Both the position numbers and the translations under genes were made by a program. 64,000 nt of DNA from Elusimicrobiaceae bacterium (lineage in GTDB: Bacteria; Elusimicrobiota; Elusimicrobia; Elusimicrobiales; Elusimicrobiaceae): positions 52,149 through 116,148 of the forward strand of contig JAFVFN010000020.1 of NCBI GenBank assembly GCA_017475405.1, read 5' to 3'. Positions 18,484 through 27,141 of this stretch are shown piece after piece. The notes below the pieces were generated by a model. The model was not told where the DNA came from, did no database searches, and saw only the letters and a program-made list of their open reading frames with translations. Numbering within the stretch: the stretch's first letter is position 1; each line of letters starts with the position of its first letter.

Positions 18484-19500
18484 ATGAACTATTTCAAAAA
18501 TAAAACAATATTGGTTACGGGAGCCACTGGTTTAATCGGAAGTAATTTGGTTCATACTCTAATGAATTTTCCGAATGTTCATTTGTTGGTACTAGGACGG
18601 TCCAATCATAAGCTTATGGAGTGTTTTCATCATTACCTAAATCTTCCAAACTTTCAAATTATTGCACAGGATATATCGAAACCATTAATTATAGAAAAGC
18701 CAATAGATATTATTTTTCATGCTGCCGGTCCTATGGAAAATTATATTATTAACCATTATCCTCTTGATGTTATTAACCCTAATATTATGGGGACTACAAA
18801 TTGCCTGGAACTGCTGAAAAATCAACAACAGTATAATCAGTATCCTGGAAAGATAATTATATTTTCATCAGTTACTGTATATTCTAATCCAGATACAAAT
18901 TCCCGCTGTGTGACAGAAGATGATACAGCTATAACCAGTCCTATTTCTGATATAAAGTCTTGCTATTCCCAATCAAAACGTATGGCTGAAATAATAGCAC
19001 AAGCATATCATACCCAATATGGAATAGACTTTGTATCAGCGCGTTTAAGTACTGTCTACGGGTATACGTACTTTATTCCGGATACGGCTTTTTTTCATTT
19101 CATAAAAACCGCATTGCAAGGAAATAATATCAATCTGAATGCTTCAACTTTTCCACGGCGAGACAATATTTATATCCAAGATGCCATTTCGGGGCTTTTA
19201 TTTCTGGCACAATATGGAATATCTGGTCAAGCATACAATCTATCTTCTAATGCTGAACTCAATAATTTTGCTGCTGTGGATGAAATTGCTCACGTTATTG
19301 CTTCCCAAATTAACGATATAAAAAAAATTCATATACAAGTAAACTATCAATTCAAAAATACAAATATTGATCGTTCTCATAGTTTATGTCTAGATAATTC
19401 TAAATTAAAAAATCTAGGCTGGAAACTACGAAATAGTTTGCAGGATGGAATCTGCCAAACAATACAGCAGATTATTAGGGGCAATGCAATCTATGACTAA
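18484..19500 (+). CDS. NAD-dependent epimerase/dehydratase (extended SDR)
   Basis: The 338-residue SDR has TILVTGATGLIGSNLV, HAAGPMENYIINHYP, FSSVTVYSN and the catalytic YSQSKRMAE. It is closest in look to UDP-glucuronate decarboxylase or dehydratase-like sugar enzymes, but substrate specificity cannot be read. AAGGAG lies 8 nt before the ATG. Position directly after the ThDP enzyme suggests that it reduces or epimerises the product of that enzyme, as YerF does in the yersiniose pathway. AT-rich, in keeping with the block. Confidence 0.85.
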   Translation: MNYFKNKTILVTGATGLIGSNLVHTLMNFPNVHLLVLGRSNHKLMECFHHYLNLPNFQIIAQDISKPLIIEKPIDIIFHAAGPMENYIINHYPLDVINPNIMGTTNCLELLKNQQQYNQYPGKIIIFSSVTVYSNPDTNSRCVTEDDTAITSPISDIKSCYSQSKRMAEIIAQAYHTQYGIDFVSARLSTVYGYTYFIPDTAFFHFIKTALQGNNINLNASTFPRRDNIYIQDAISGLLFLAQYGISGQAYNLSSNAELNNFAAVDEIAHVIASQINDIKKIHIQVNYQFKNTNIDRSHSLCLDNSKLKNLGWKLRNSLQDGICQTIQQIIRGNAIYD

Positions 19501-20440
19501 AATATGGCTTTCCATCTGTATTCCTACATGTAATAGAGCAGAGTGGTTACATAGGACTCTTCAAAGCATTGTTCAAGAAGATTGCTTTATTCTTTCTGAA
19601 GATATTGAAATAATTATATCTGATAATGCATCCAGTGATAATACTCAAAAGATTGTAGAAAAGTTTATTATCAAATATGGGTCAAAAATAAAGTACTATA
19701 AACAATCACAATTTGTGTGTGCTATGGAAAATTTTTATAAAGTATGCACATTGGCGCAAGGAAAATTTATTAAATTAAATAATGATACAGCACATTTTCG
19801 TCCTGGACAATTAGCTAATTTGCTTGATTATATAAAGCAACATGATAAGGACAAATCCCTATTGTTTTTTTATAATCGATGTAATACTACACCATATGAT
19901 TACTGCCATAATATTAATGAATTTGTCCAAAAAGTATCCTTTTATAGTACATGGAGTGTGGCCTTTGGAATATGGAAAACGGATTCTATGTATTTATCTC
20001 ATTTCTTAACTTACAAAGAATCCCAAATAGCTCAAACGAAAATTTTGTTAGATCTGCTTAGCCATGTTCACCGACCTATGCTTATTATCAATCAGCCATT
20101 GTATGATATCAGTACACCTACCAAAAAAGGAGGGTATAATATTGCAGAAGTCTTTGGGTATAATTATTTAAATATTTTAAAAGAATTTTTAAATAATGGA
20201 TTACTTTCGAGTTCTATATATAATTATGAAAAAAAGCGTCTTTTATTGGATCATATTAATCCCTTTTATTTTGATATAAATAATTTGTGGAATTTTCATC
20301 GAACAGGATACTTTAAATGGTTATGGAAAGATTATAAATATTGTCCTTATTTTTATTTAGATTATTTATCTATGCTGTACAAACGAATGAAAAAAATTTT
20401 TAAATTCAAAAATAATCCTACTAAAATAGAATTGTTATGA
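19493..20440 (+). CDS. Glycosyltransferase family 2
   Basis: About 315 residues with a GT-A domain: WLSICIPTCNRAEWLHRTLQSI, then EIIISDNASSDNTQKI (nucleotide binding) and GKFIKLNNDTAHF in the position of the DxD motif, here NND. The C-terminal half, rich in Tyr, Phe and Lys, has no clear membrane helix. It probably adds one sugar of the repeat unit on the cytoplasmic side. The ATG at 19493 overlaps the SDR stop; ATGs at 19445 and 19484 are in frame but place extra residues before the first strand. Very AT-rich. Confidence 0.85.
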   Translation: MTKIWLSICIPTCNRAEWLHRTLQSIVQEDCFILSEDIEIIISDNASSDNTQKIVEKFIIKYGSKIKYYKQSQFVCAMENFYKVCTLAQGKFIKLNNDTAHFRPGQLANLLDYIKQHDKDKSLLFFYNRCNTTPYDYCHNINEFVQKVSFYSTWSVAFGIWKTDSMYLSHFLTYKESQIAQTKILLDLLSHVHRPMLIINQPLYDISTPTKKGGYNIAEVFGYNYLNILKEFLNNGLLSSSIYNYEKKRLLLDHINPFYFDINNLWNFHRTGYFKWLWKDYKYCPYFYLDYLSMLYKRMKKIFKFKNNPTKIELL

Positions 20441-21411
20441 AATGCTATATTGCTCTTACTGCTCCCGTCTCAGATACGGATGTCTACGTCAATTTATTGG
20501 CAGTTACCTTGCGTTCTGCTCGTAAAAATACCACATTAGACTTATATGCACTATATGATGGGCCGACTACCAGTCGCTGTTATCAATTGTTACAAGAAAA
20601 CAACGTTACTATTATCTCTCATCAGTTTTCTCATAAACAATACCTAGAAAAAACATATCCAAAAGAGTATTTACTTCAATATCACGGTAAACTTATTTCA
20701 TATGATAAGCTTGCAGGCACTTTTATGCGACTGGATATTCCGTTTATTGAACAAGAGGATAAGTTTGTACTCTACGTTGATATTGATGTAATGTTTTTGC
20801 AGGATATTAAGTTGGAAGACCTTCCCAAACCTACATACTTGGCCGCTTCTTCTGAATTTTTCAAAGATCTTGAGAGCATGACCTATTTTAATGCCGGGAT
20901 CCTTCTTATGAACGTCAAAAATATGCGTTCTAAATGCCAAAATATATTTAACCACCTCAAAGCCGGCGAGCCCAATAAAACCAATATCTTTGACCAAGGA
21001 TACCTGAATGACGAATGCTTTGAGGATCGGACGTTAGTACCCTTGGAATACAACTGGAAGCCTTACTGGGGAATTAATCCACAGGCCAAGATTATCCATT
21101 TTCACGGCTTAAAGCCTAGCGGAGATTTTGAATCCTCCGGATTTGGAATGAATGAAGAGGTATTGGGAGAAACTGTTTTCGGGCATACAGAAGATATAGC
21201 CGGATATATGTATTATTTCTCCAAGTTTTTTGCGTTCTTAGGAACGGACGGAACCGAATGGATTTCTCATTTTACAACTTCCTTATGCCGAGGTTGCCTA
21301 ATAGTGCAAAAACTCATCTATAAGAAACGATTAAGGGCTTTACACAAAGTGTATGCTATCGTATTGGGGATCCTTGTCCTGCTTGCCGCAGGCGCCTTTC
21401 TTATCTTATGA
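20437..21411 (+). CDS. Glycosyltransferase family 8 with C-terminal membrane anchor
   Basis: The 324-residue protein shows GT8 features: YIALTAPVSDTDVYVNLLAVTLRSA, the DxD motif in FVLYVDIDVMFL, MTYFNAGILLMNVKN, DQGYLN and IIHFHGLKPS. The last 20 residues (VLGILVLLAAGAFLIL) form one hydrophobic helix, so the enzyme is probably tail-anchored in the inner membrane. ATGA overlaps at both ends place it in the operon. Base composition changes inside this gene from AT-rich at the 5' end to core-like after about 20800, marking the right border of the imported block. Confidence 0.9.
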   Translation: MKCYIALTAPVSDTDVYVNLLAVTLRSARKNTTLDLYALYDGPTTSRCYQLLQENNVTIISHQFSHKQYLEKTYPKEYLLQYHGKLISYDKLAGTFMRLDIPFIEQEDKFVLYVDIDVMFLQDIKLEDLPKPTYLAASSEFFKDLESMTYFNAGILLMNVKNMRSKCQNIFNHLKAGEPNKTNIFDQGYLNDECFEDRTLVPLEYNWKPYWGINPQAKIIHFHGLKPSGDFESSGFGMNEEVLGETVFGHTEDIAGYMYYFSKFFAFLGTDGTEWISHFTTSLCRGCLIVQKLIYKKRLRALHKVYAIVLGILVLLAAGAFLIL

Positions 21412-22238
21412 AGAACTTCCTGAGTGTCATCGTAACTTCTTATAATTATGAGCAATATATTGCTCAAACCCTGCAGACCTTAGTGGATCAGACCTGTTCT
21501 GATTTTGAAGTAGTAGTAGTAGACGATGGCTCGAAAGATAATAGCGTATCTGTTATCCGTCAATTTGCAACAAAATGTCCTTATATTCGTTTGTTCCAGC
21601 ACCCAGAGGGAGAGAACCGAGGTTTGAGTGCCTCAATACTTCTAGCTTTAGAACATTGCAAAGGCAATTTCGTTGCCTTTTGCGAATCAGACGATTATTG
21701 GAATCAAAATCATGTAAAATCACTGTATAATTTCATGGAAACGCATCAGGATGCCAAAGTATTGTTTAACCGTATTTCATGTATCAATTTATCAAATAAT
21801 TCGCAATATGATACTTATGTGGAAAGTTCTAATCAGTTCTTACAACAACATACCGGCATGAATATTTTTAAATTTTTAACCCAAAACCAAATGCCTACGT
21901 TTTCCAGTGCCTGTATTGCCAAAGATATATTACAAGGATGCGATTTTAATTCTCTTTATTCGCCTTATTTAGACTTTTGGCTATGGCGTCAGATTTGTCT
22001 GACAAATCCGGTCTTTTTTGTACCCGATTGTGTTACCTATTGGCGTAAGCATAATATCAGTTATGATATGACCGCGCATGTACAGGATATTAGGCCGTTT
22101 CTGATTGCCTCAAATGACTTATTAATAAAACAATACTGCAGATGCATACCCTGGAAATTGAAATTATGCCGTTTTTGGACGAAGAAGAGCAGGCTTATTC
22201 AGCAGCAAATTGGCTATTTGCTAAAGGGAATCCCCTAA
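21408..22238 (+). CDS. Glycosyltransferase family 2
   Basis: 276 residues: LSVIVTSYNYEQYIAQTLQTL, FEVVVVDDGSKDNSV and VAFCESDDYWN (the SDD motif that binds metal) define a GT2 GT-A fold. A C-terminal WRKHNISYDM block is common in rhamnosyltransferase-like members. It overlaps the GT8 gene by 4 nt and is the last gene of the polysaccharide run that began at 8647. Probably transfers a rhamnose or hexose during assembly of the surface glycan. No flippase or polymerase is present in the window. Confidence 0.9.
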   Translation: MKNFLSVIVTSYNYEQYIAQTLQTLVDQTCSDFEVVVVDDGSKDNSVSVIRQFATKCPYIRLFQHPEGENRGLSASILLALEHCKGNFVAFCESDDYWNQNHVKSLYNFMETHQDAKVLFNRISCINLSNNSQYDTYVESSNQFLQQHTGMNIFKFLTQNQMPTFSSACIAKDILQGCDFNSLYSPYLDFWLWRQICLTNPVFFVPDCVTYWRKHNISYDMTAHVQDIRPFLIASNDLLIKQYCRCIPWKLKLCRFWTKKSRLIQQQIGYLLKGIP

Positions 22239-22349
22239 CATAAAGGGTAATACACAAACCAATTTTGAGTTTCATGTAACATTTTCTTAAATTTCAATAA
22301 CCAAAAGAAGTATCTTACCAAATCTAAAAATAAGGAGAAAGTTATATTT

Positions 22350-23096
22350 ATGAAAAGTATACATATGTTATTCTTGATGCCCCTGATTATGGCCATACTG
22401 TTTGCTGGTTATGGTTATCTGTCATCATGTAATACATCCCTATCATCTGCTTTACTCAATATTTCATTTAGCGTTATAGCAGCTTATATCTTTTATTTCG
22501 TTTCGGTCTACTTGCCCAATAAAATTAAATGTATACAGGCCAAAAATTTGTTGAGCAATGACCTCTGTGAAATTCATAATAGTTTAAACAATATTTTAGC
22601 TGTGTTTAATGGTTTTTTAAGTATTTCCGAAGAGAATATATTTCAGGATCCTACACATTTGCTTAACTCAGGAACCATCCATTTTAAAGTTGGAAAAACA
22701 TTATATGGAGAAAATCTAACTAAATTTATTTCTTTTTATATTACTAAGTTTAATAAACATCTTAATCGTGTGATATCTAGTAATGAATTTCATGATTTAG
22801 ATAATCAAACGATTTATAGTCTCCTATTCCTGCATAGATCTACTTTTTTTAAATATCTTAATCTAGCAATAATAAATCCGAAAGAGAAGTTTGCCACAAG
22901 ATATGGAAACGTATACAACAATTACCTTGAGATTAAAAAAACATTTTCAGCCTTATTTAATGATAAAAATTCACCTCAAATACATATGATGACAAAGGAG
23001 GAGCTAGAGCATTATAAACAGCTCCGGATACCAATACCTCTAGAAATAAAAAATGAAATACGTAAAGGGAACGCCTGTTTTCTTCCAACTATGTGA
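22350..23096 (+). CDS. Hypothetical membrane-anchored protein at the head of the defence-type island
   Basis: 248 residues, not recognised. Two hydrophobic segments near the N-terminus (about 6-25 and 33-54: LMPLIMAILFAGYGYL and ALLNISFSVIAAYIFYFVSVYL) are followed by a soluble region of about 190 residues with several amphipathic helices. An AAGGAG lies 13 nt before the ATG, a rather long spacing. Strongly AT-rich. The next gene downstream is an ATPase in a separate unit (199-bp gap). Membrane-anchored proteins of this shape occur as effectors in some anti-phage systems, but nothing in the sequence shows that role here. Confidence 0.6.
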   Translation: MKSIHMLFLMPLIMAILFAGYGYLSSCNTSLSSALLNISFSVIAAYIFYFVSVYLPNKIKCIQAKNLLSNDLCEIHNSLNNILAVFNGFLSISEENIFQDPTHLLNSGTIHFKVGKTLYGENLTKFISFYITKFNKHLNRVISSNEFHDLDNQTIYSLLFLHRSTFFKYLNLAIINPKEKFATRYGNVYNNYLEIKKTFSALFNDKNSPQIHMMTKEELEHYKQLRIPIPLEIKNEIRKGNACFLPTM

Positions 23097-23271
23097 AATT
23101 TACATAGACTTACGCCCGTGAATGCTTCTGTTCCAAATAGTTTTCCACTAAATCTTTTCTGTTTTGCCCTCTTTTTCTCTGTGGCGACCTGTCTTTTTTG
23201 GAGATTTATAGATCTACTTCATTCACAAAATTAATAAAAAAGAAATCCTCTCAAAGATTGTCATATTTTAA

Positions 23272-23277
23272 TATAAT
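23272..23277 (+). promoter_or_regulatory. -10 box before the ATPase/nuclease-like pair
   Basis: TATAAT at 23272-23277, 18 bp before the ATG at 23296, with AAAGGA as ribosome site between. The 199-bp gap upstream holds nothing else that I can name. Confidence 0.45.
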
Positions 23278-23295
23278 ATTAACAAAGGACATTAT

Positions 23296-24579
23296 ATGCA
23301 ATTACTCATTAATCAAATTGGCAAAATTCAACAAGCAAGTGTTAATATCAACGGATTAACCGCCATTACCGGTAAAAATGATACTGGTAAATCCACCATT
23401 GGTAAACTCTTATATGCCATTTTCAGAGCTTTAAATATATATCCTTCACTATACGAGGAAGCAGAAAAGGATAAATTACTGGCTAATGCAGTGTTGCCTC
23501 TATTTAGACAATATATTGCCCTTCCCTTGCATGATGTCACTTTAAAGAGAGAAATAATTAATTTATTGGATACCAGATTTATCTCTACAAAATCTAACGA
23601 ATTATATAAGTTGCAACAGTTATCCTTGGAACAAATTTCGACTTTAACCAATGCCATTGAAAATCATTTCTCCAACGGCACAAAAGTCCCTGTGGCTTTG
23701 AGAGCTCCCATTCAACGAATTAAAGAGCAAATTGACAAAATCCACAAAGCATCTGTTTCCGATAAAATGAGACATACATTATGGAGAACGTTAAACGTAA
23801 TGTTTAGTACTACTATTTTAAACTCCAAGCATCATCAAAATGGTAACTTCAGTATTCTCAATGAAAACCATGATGTACTACAGGCACATATATCTTCAAA
23901 TAATATCCAAATCCAGATGGATGAAATACTTGTAAAGGGGATTCCTCAAAACGTGATTTATTTAGAGTCTCCGTTTATTTTGGAAGAAATTATCTGTAAC
24001 AAAAAACCGCACTGGAGTGAATTATCAGCGCGCCTGCATAATGCCGGAAAATCGACTTCTTGGGGCAATGAGAGTGTAAATCAGGATTTACTAGATTTTA
24101 TTCAAAAAAATATTTTGGGGAATGCGATTATTTCATTTGACGAATCTAAACAGGATTTTGTGTACCAAGCCGATGTTTCTTCTGATAAACTCAATATGAC
24201 CAATGTGGCTTGTGGTATCAAATCCTTTGCGTTAATTTTCTTGCTGTTGAAATTAAACATTTTAACTAAAGATTCTATACTAGTGATTGATGAGCCGGAA
24301 AACCACCTACATCCTGAGTTCCAAATCAAGTATGCTGAAATGATTTCCTTGCTGGTAAGCCAGGAGTTTTATGTGGTATTGGTATCTCACAGCCCTACTT
24401 TTATCCAAGCGTTGGGGGCGTATAGCCGCAAATATAAGATCCAAGACAAGTCTTCCTTTTACCTAGCAAATGCCGTAGAAACCTCTAATTACAGCAATTT
24501 GGCAGATGTGACCTCCAATCTCTCTCAGATTTATCAAAATTTAGCTGCACCAGTTGAAAAACTATTCTTAGGAGTGTAA
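23296..24579 (+). CDS. AAA/OLD-like ATPase (SMC/ABC-type), likely defence-associated
   Basis: 427 residues with the ABC/SMC-like ATPase core found in OLD, RloA and PARIS proteins. Walker A is ITGKNDTGKSTIG (about residue 27); Walker B is SILVIDEPENHLHPEF near residue 335, followed by the switch motif VLVSHSP. The middle is a helical insertion without a TOPRIM domain, so the nuclease function, if any, would lie in the partner gene 9 bp downstream. AT-rich and surrounded by other conflict genes. The effector-type partner and island context suggest an ATP-sensing anti-phage or anti-plasmid pair, which is inference. Confidence 0.82.
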   Translation: MQLLINQIGKIQQASVNINGLTAITGKNDTGKSTIGKLLYAIFRALNIYPSLYEEAEKDKLLANAVLPLFRQYIALPLHDVTLKREIINLLDTRFISTKSNELYKLQQLSLEQISTLTNAIENHFSNGTKVPVALRAPIQRIKEQIDKIHKASVSDKMRHTLWRTLNVMFSTTILNSKHHQNGNFSILNENHDVLQAHISSNNIQIQMDEILVKGIPQNVIYLESPFILEEIICNKKPHWSELSARLHNAGKSTSWGNESVNQDLLDFIQKNILGNAIISFDESKQDFVYQADVSSDKLNMTNVACGIKSFALIFLLLKLNILTKDSILVIDEPENHLHPEFQIKYAEMISLLVSQEFYVVLVSHSPTFIQALGAYSRKYKIQDKSSFYLANAVETSNYSNLADVTSNLSQIYQNLAAPVEKLFLGV

Positions 24580-24588
24580 GAGAGCAAT

Positions 24589-25134
24589 ATGCCGGAGATT
24601 TCTTTCTGTGAGGCCTGCTCCGTACATAAAGTTGGCAAATGTACGCGCCGTTTATGTCCGCACTTGCGTTTTGTTGATTATGAATCATTTACTCAATTAA
24701 AAACCCTGCCGCATTGCGACTTATTGTATTGTAACTCAGGCAGATTGGATTTTATAGAACTAAAGGCATCTGATCGTTTTACCACACAAGAGGGGGCAAT
24801 TCCATCGGTAGTGGATATATTTCGTGACACACAGCAGTATTCTTGTGCCTTTGATTCAGAGAAGATAAATCAAAAATTTGAACGAAGTCGGGAAGAATAT
24901 CTCAGTATGTATCCAAATTGTAATAAACACACTATTCGGTATATATTCTTGTTTTCTCAATTTTTTGTAGATTATTTTAAACAGAAAAAGAATGCCGAGG
25001 TAGACGCTAACTTATTAAAATTGCTTCTTTTACAGACTATTTTTGCTCAATATCCGGCCAATCCTTCCATGCATAACGGTAAAAGTATTCCGTTAATTGT
25101 AGATACCTGCCTTCAGGCCGAATGCATTTTTTAA
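24589..25134 (+). CDS. Small Cys-rich protein with possible PD-(D/E)xK nuclease motif
   Basis: 181 residues, not matched to a named family. The N-terminus has a possible zinc site (C7, C10, C18, C23, H25). Residues 44-59 read D44...LDFIE57-L-K59, which has the spacing of a PD-(D/E)xK nuclease core (D, then ExK on the next strand). A helix-rich C-terminal half follows. It lies 9 bp after the ATPase, with no promoter between, so the two probably act together, the ATPase as sensor or loader and this protein as effector. The nuclease reading rests on a short motif and could be wrong. Confidence 0.6.
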   Translation: MPEISFCEACSVHKVGKCTRRLCPHLRFVDYESFTQLKTLPHCDLLYCNSGRLDFIELKASDRFTTQEGAIPSVVDIFRDTQQYSCAFDSEKINQKFERSREEYLSMYPNCNKHTIRYIFLFSQFFVDYFKQKKNAEVDANLLKLLLLQTIFAQYPANPSMHNGKSIPLIVDTCLQAECIF

Positions 25135-25197
25135 TATTTCGACAACTAATCTATGCATACTGATATTTTTTCAAGAAGCTCCTCACCAACTTGGAAA

Positions 25198-25791
25198 TTA
25201 ATTTTTTTGTGTCAGTGGTAGAAGTAGATACTTAAGTAAGTACAGCTCAGCATGCTCAATATTTTCCCGAAAACTTCCTTGTCTCATTCTTTGTATATGC
25301 TCTTGCGTAATTTCAAGTAAGGGGCAGTTCCCTTTTCGATAGTGGGGGAATATCTGCTTAATATGCGTTTCCATGGTAGTGGCATTCATGGGAGTCTGAT
25401 AATGTCCTTGTGCTGTGCATATCTGTTCCCATTGATGTACTTTGTCTTCAGACGTCAATGAAACCAAGAAGTCCTCAAAGTTATATTCAAAAAAATACAA
25501 TTGTTTCAACCGGCCATGATAAGGGGTAAGATCTTCACCTCGCTTAAACACATCGTAATCCAAAAATACGATGACGTCCGTGGTTAAAACGCCTCCGGGA
25601 TCTTTTCTAATTTTTTTGCCGGCCTTTTTGACGGCATCCAGTACCTTCTTCAAAGTATGCCCCTCAGCGTTTTCTATCTTAAAACTGATAGGGATGTCCA
25701 TCTGAGCACAATAGGAATTGAGCTTGGTAAAGAAGGATTTTTCAGAGCTTCCTTCCACAACGACATAGATATTTTTAATTCTTTGTGTCAT
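25198..25791 (-). CDS. RloB/AbiLii-like TOPRIM-type protein
   Basis: 197 residues. YVVVEGSSEKSFFTKL (E13, with E17) and VIVFLDYDVF (D78, D80) give the glutamate and DxD pattern of a TOPRIM fold, and FEYNFEDFLVSL fits the conserved aromatic-acidic block of RloB-type proteins. In RloAB, AbiL and PARIS systems a small protein of this sort is paired with an ATPase and acts as the toxic effector, probably a nuclease. The ATG overlaps the ATPase stop (ATGA) at 25788-25791, so the pair is translated together. AriB of PARIS is an alternative label. Confidence 0.75.
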   Translation of the reverse strand: MTQRIKNIYVVVEGSSEKSFFTKLNSYCAQMDIPISFKIENAEGHTLKKVLDAVKKAGKKIRKDPGGVLTTDVIVFLDYDVFKRGEDLTPYHGRLKQLYFFEYNFEDFLVSLTSEDKVHQWEQICTAQGHYQTPMNATTMETHIKQIFPHYRKGNCPLLEITQEHIQRMRQGSFRENIEHAELYLLKYLLLPLTQKN

Positions 25792-27062
25792 AAGTATGCG
25801 TTAGGGATTCCTCTAAAATGTCCTTCCATATATTGTTTACGGAAATTAATGTCGTTTCTGGCATCGTCAAAATCAACCACACGAGTAAGCGTCGTTCCCT
25901 TGTTTAAGGTATTGTTGATTACTGCAATATCCGACACACGTACATTCTCATCTTCCAGTATATATGGATCATGTAACGAAGTAATCAGCTGGGCATTTGT
26001 TGTGTTGTATCGCTTGGATTTGAACATCCGCAATAATTCGCGTAGCAAACAAGGATGCAAAGATGCATCTAATTCATCCCAAATAAGCACACCTCCTCTT
26101 TTGAGTGTCAGCAGGAAAGTACCTATAATGGAAAATAAACGAATCGTTCCTTGCGATTCTTCTTGGAAAAACTCGAACGGGATTTCACGGCCGTCAACGT
26201 CTTTGTGGAACGAAATAATCCGATCCGAGCGTTGTTTAAATTGATGAGATTCTTTTTCAAAATAAAACGATGCGGGAGTCTGTGTAAGCGGAGGCACAAA
26301 GGGGATTGTTTTTTCCTCTTGGAGCAGTTCCAAACGGGTAATTGTCAGATCCAAAAGCTGCAAGATATGTGTTATTTCCGCAAAGGCCTCCTCAAAAGAT
26401 ATTCCTAATCCCTTGAATGTATCAAAAACCATAGAAGGGTGCAAAGTGTTACCTACAGTAATCACTCTCGTATCTATTAGTAAATATTGTAACGCTCCTG
26501 AGATATTTTGGTCAAGACCGGGAAGTCGTCCTACGAGCTTGGTCAAAAAGGAGTGAATTTGCTGTTCTCCTGCGGAACATTCTACGGACAGAATATTGGT
26601 AAATTCCGCAAGTCCATATCCTTTGGTGGCAATGGTTTGTGCCGTAATTTTGTGCTCTTGGATTTCAAATAAAACTTGTTCCTGTCGTGTAAATTTTTCT
26701 TTGACAATGTGCGTTTGATCATATTCAATAAGGTGCGTATATTGTGCGCCTTTCCACACAAAAGTCAGTTCTAAGGTGGTAGTATTATATCTCTTATTTA
26801 ATTTATTGGGCGCAAATTTTCCTTTGATGCCGTCTTGCAAAATATGGAAATACCAGGAGAACGCCGTAATAAGATTCGTTTTTCCCGAAGCATTAGAACC
26901 AAAAAGCATTAAAAGCGATACCAGACGCTCTTTCCCGGTTTCTAAAAAAGGAATAGTTTCTTTTTCTTTATAGCCATTGGGAGCTTTTTTTTCCATATAA
27001 GTTAATGGAACGGTTGTTTCCACAATGGATTTGAAATTCACCACCTTAAATGTTTTAAACAT
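25788..27062 (-). CDS. RloA/AbiLi-like ATPase
   Basis: 424 residues with an AAA_15/AAA_21 core: FKTFKVVNFKSIVETTVPL at the N-terminus, Walker A LFGSNASGKTNLITAF, Walker B GGVLIWDELDASLHPCLL and switch LITSLHDPYILED. This layout and the TOPRIM-type gene behind it match RloA/RloB and AbiL abortive-infection pairs. Two starts are possible; ATG 27062 is chosen over 27086 because GGAGG precedes it at 7 nt and the protein then opens at the first strand of the ATPase fold. Expression is probably controlled by two identical-type operators flanking a clear promoter (27079-27162). Confidence 0.82.
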   Translation of the reverse strand: MFKTFKVVNFKSIVETTVPLTYMEKKAPNGYKEKETIPFLETGKERLVSLLMLFGSNASGKTNLITAFSWYFHILQDGIKGKFAPNKLNKRYNTTTLELTFVWKGAQYTHLIEYDQTHIVKEKFTRQEQVLFEIQEHKITAQTIATKGYGLAEFTNILSVECSAGEQQIHSFLTKLVGRLPGLDQNISGALQYLLIDTRVITVGNTLHPSMVFDTFKGLGISFEEAFAEITHILQLLDLTITRLELLQEEKTIPFVPPLTQTPASFYFEKESHQFKQRSDRIISFHKDVDGREIPFEFFQEESQGTIRLFSIIGTFLLTLKRGGVLIWDELDASLHPCLLRELLRMFKSKRYNTTNAQLITSLHDPYILEDENVRVSDIAVINNTLNKGTTLTRVVDFDDARNDINFRKQYMEGHFRGIPNAYL

Positions 27063-27078
27063 TCCTATCCTCCGTAAT

Positions 27079-27099
27079 ATAAACATGTTTTCTGTTTAT
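27079..27099. promoter_or_regulatory. Operator 1 (downstream) of the RloA-like gene
   Basis: 21-bp inverted repeat ATAAACA-N7-TGTTTAT located between the predicted transcription start and the ribosome site of the minus-strand ATPase gene. A bound protein here would block elongation. Confidence 0.6.
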
Positions 27100-27111
27100 A
27101 CTTGTATTAAT

Positions 27112-27140
27112 AGTATATAATAAATGAAGAATAAATTCAA
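27112..27140 (-). promoter_or_regulatory. Promoter of the RloA/RloB-like operon
   Basis: On the minus strand TTGAAT (27140-27135), a 17-bp spacer, and TATACT (27117-27112) form a near-consensus sigma70-type promoter about 50 bp before the ATG at 27062. It lies exactly between two copies of the 21-bp operator. Confidence 0.65.
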
Positions 27141-27141
27141 T

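Noticed and set aside
25657..26244. 195-codon plus-strand frame opposite the RloA/RloB-like genes
   Set aside because: Antisense to two well-supported genes, no domain, no ribosome site.
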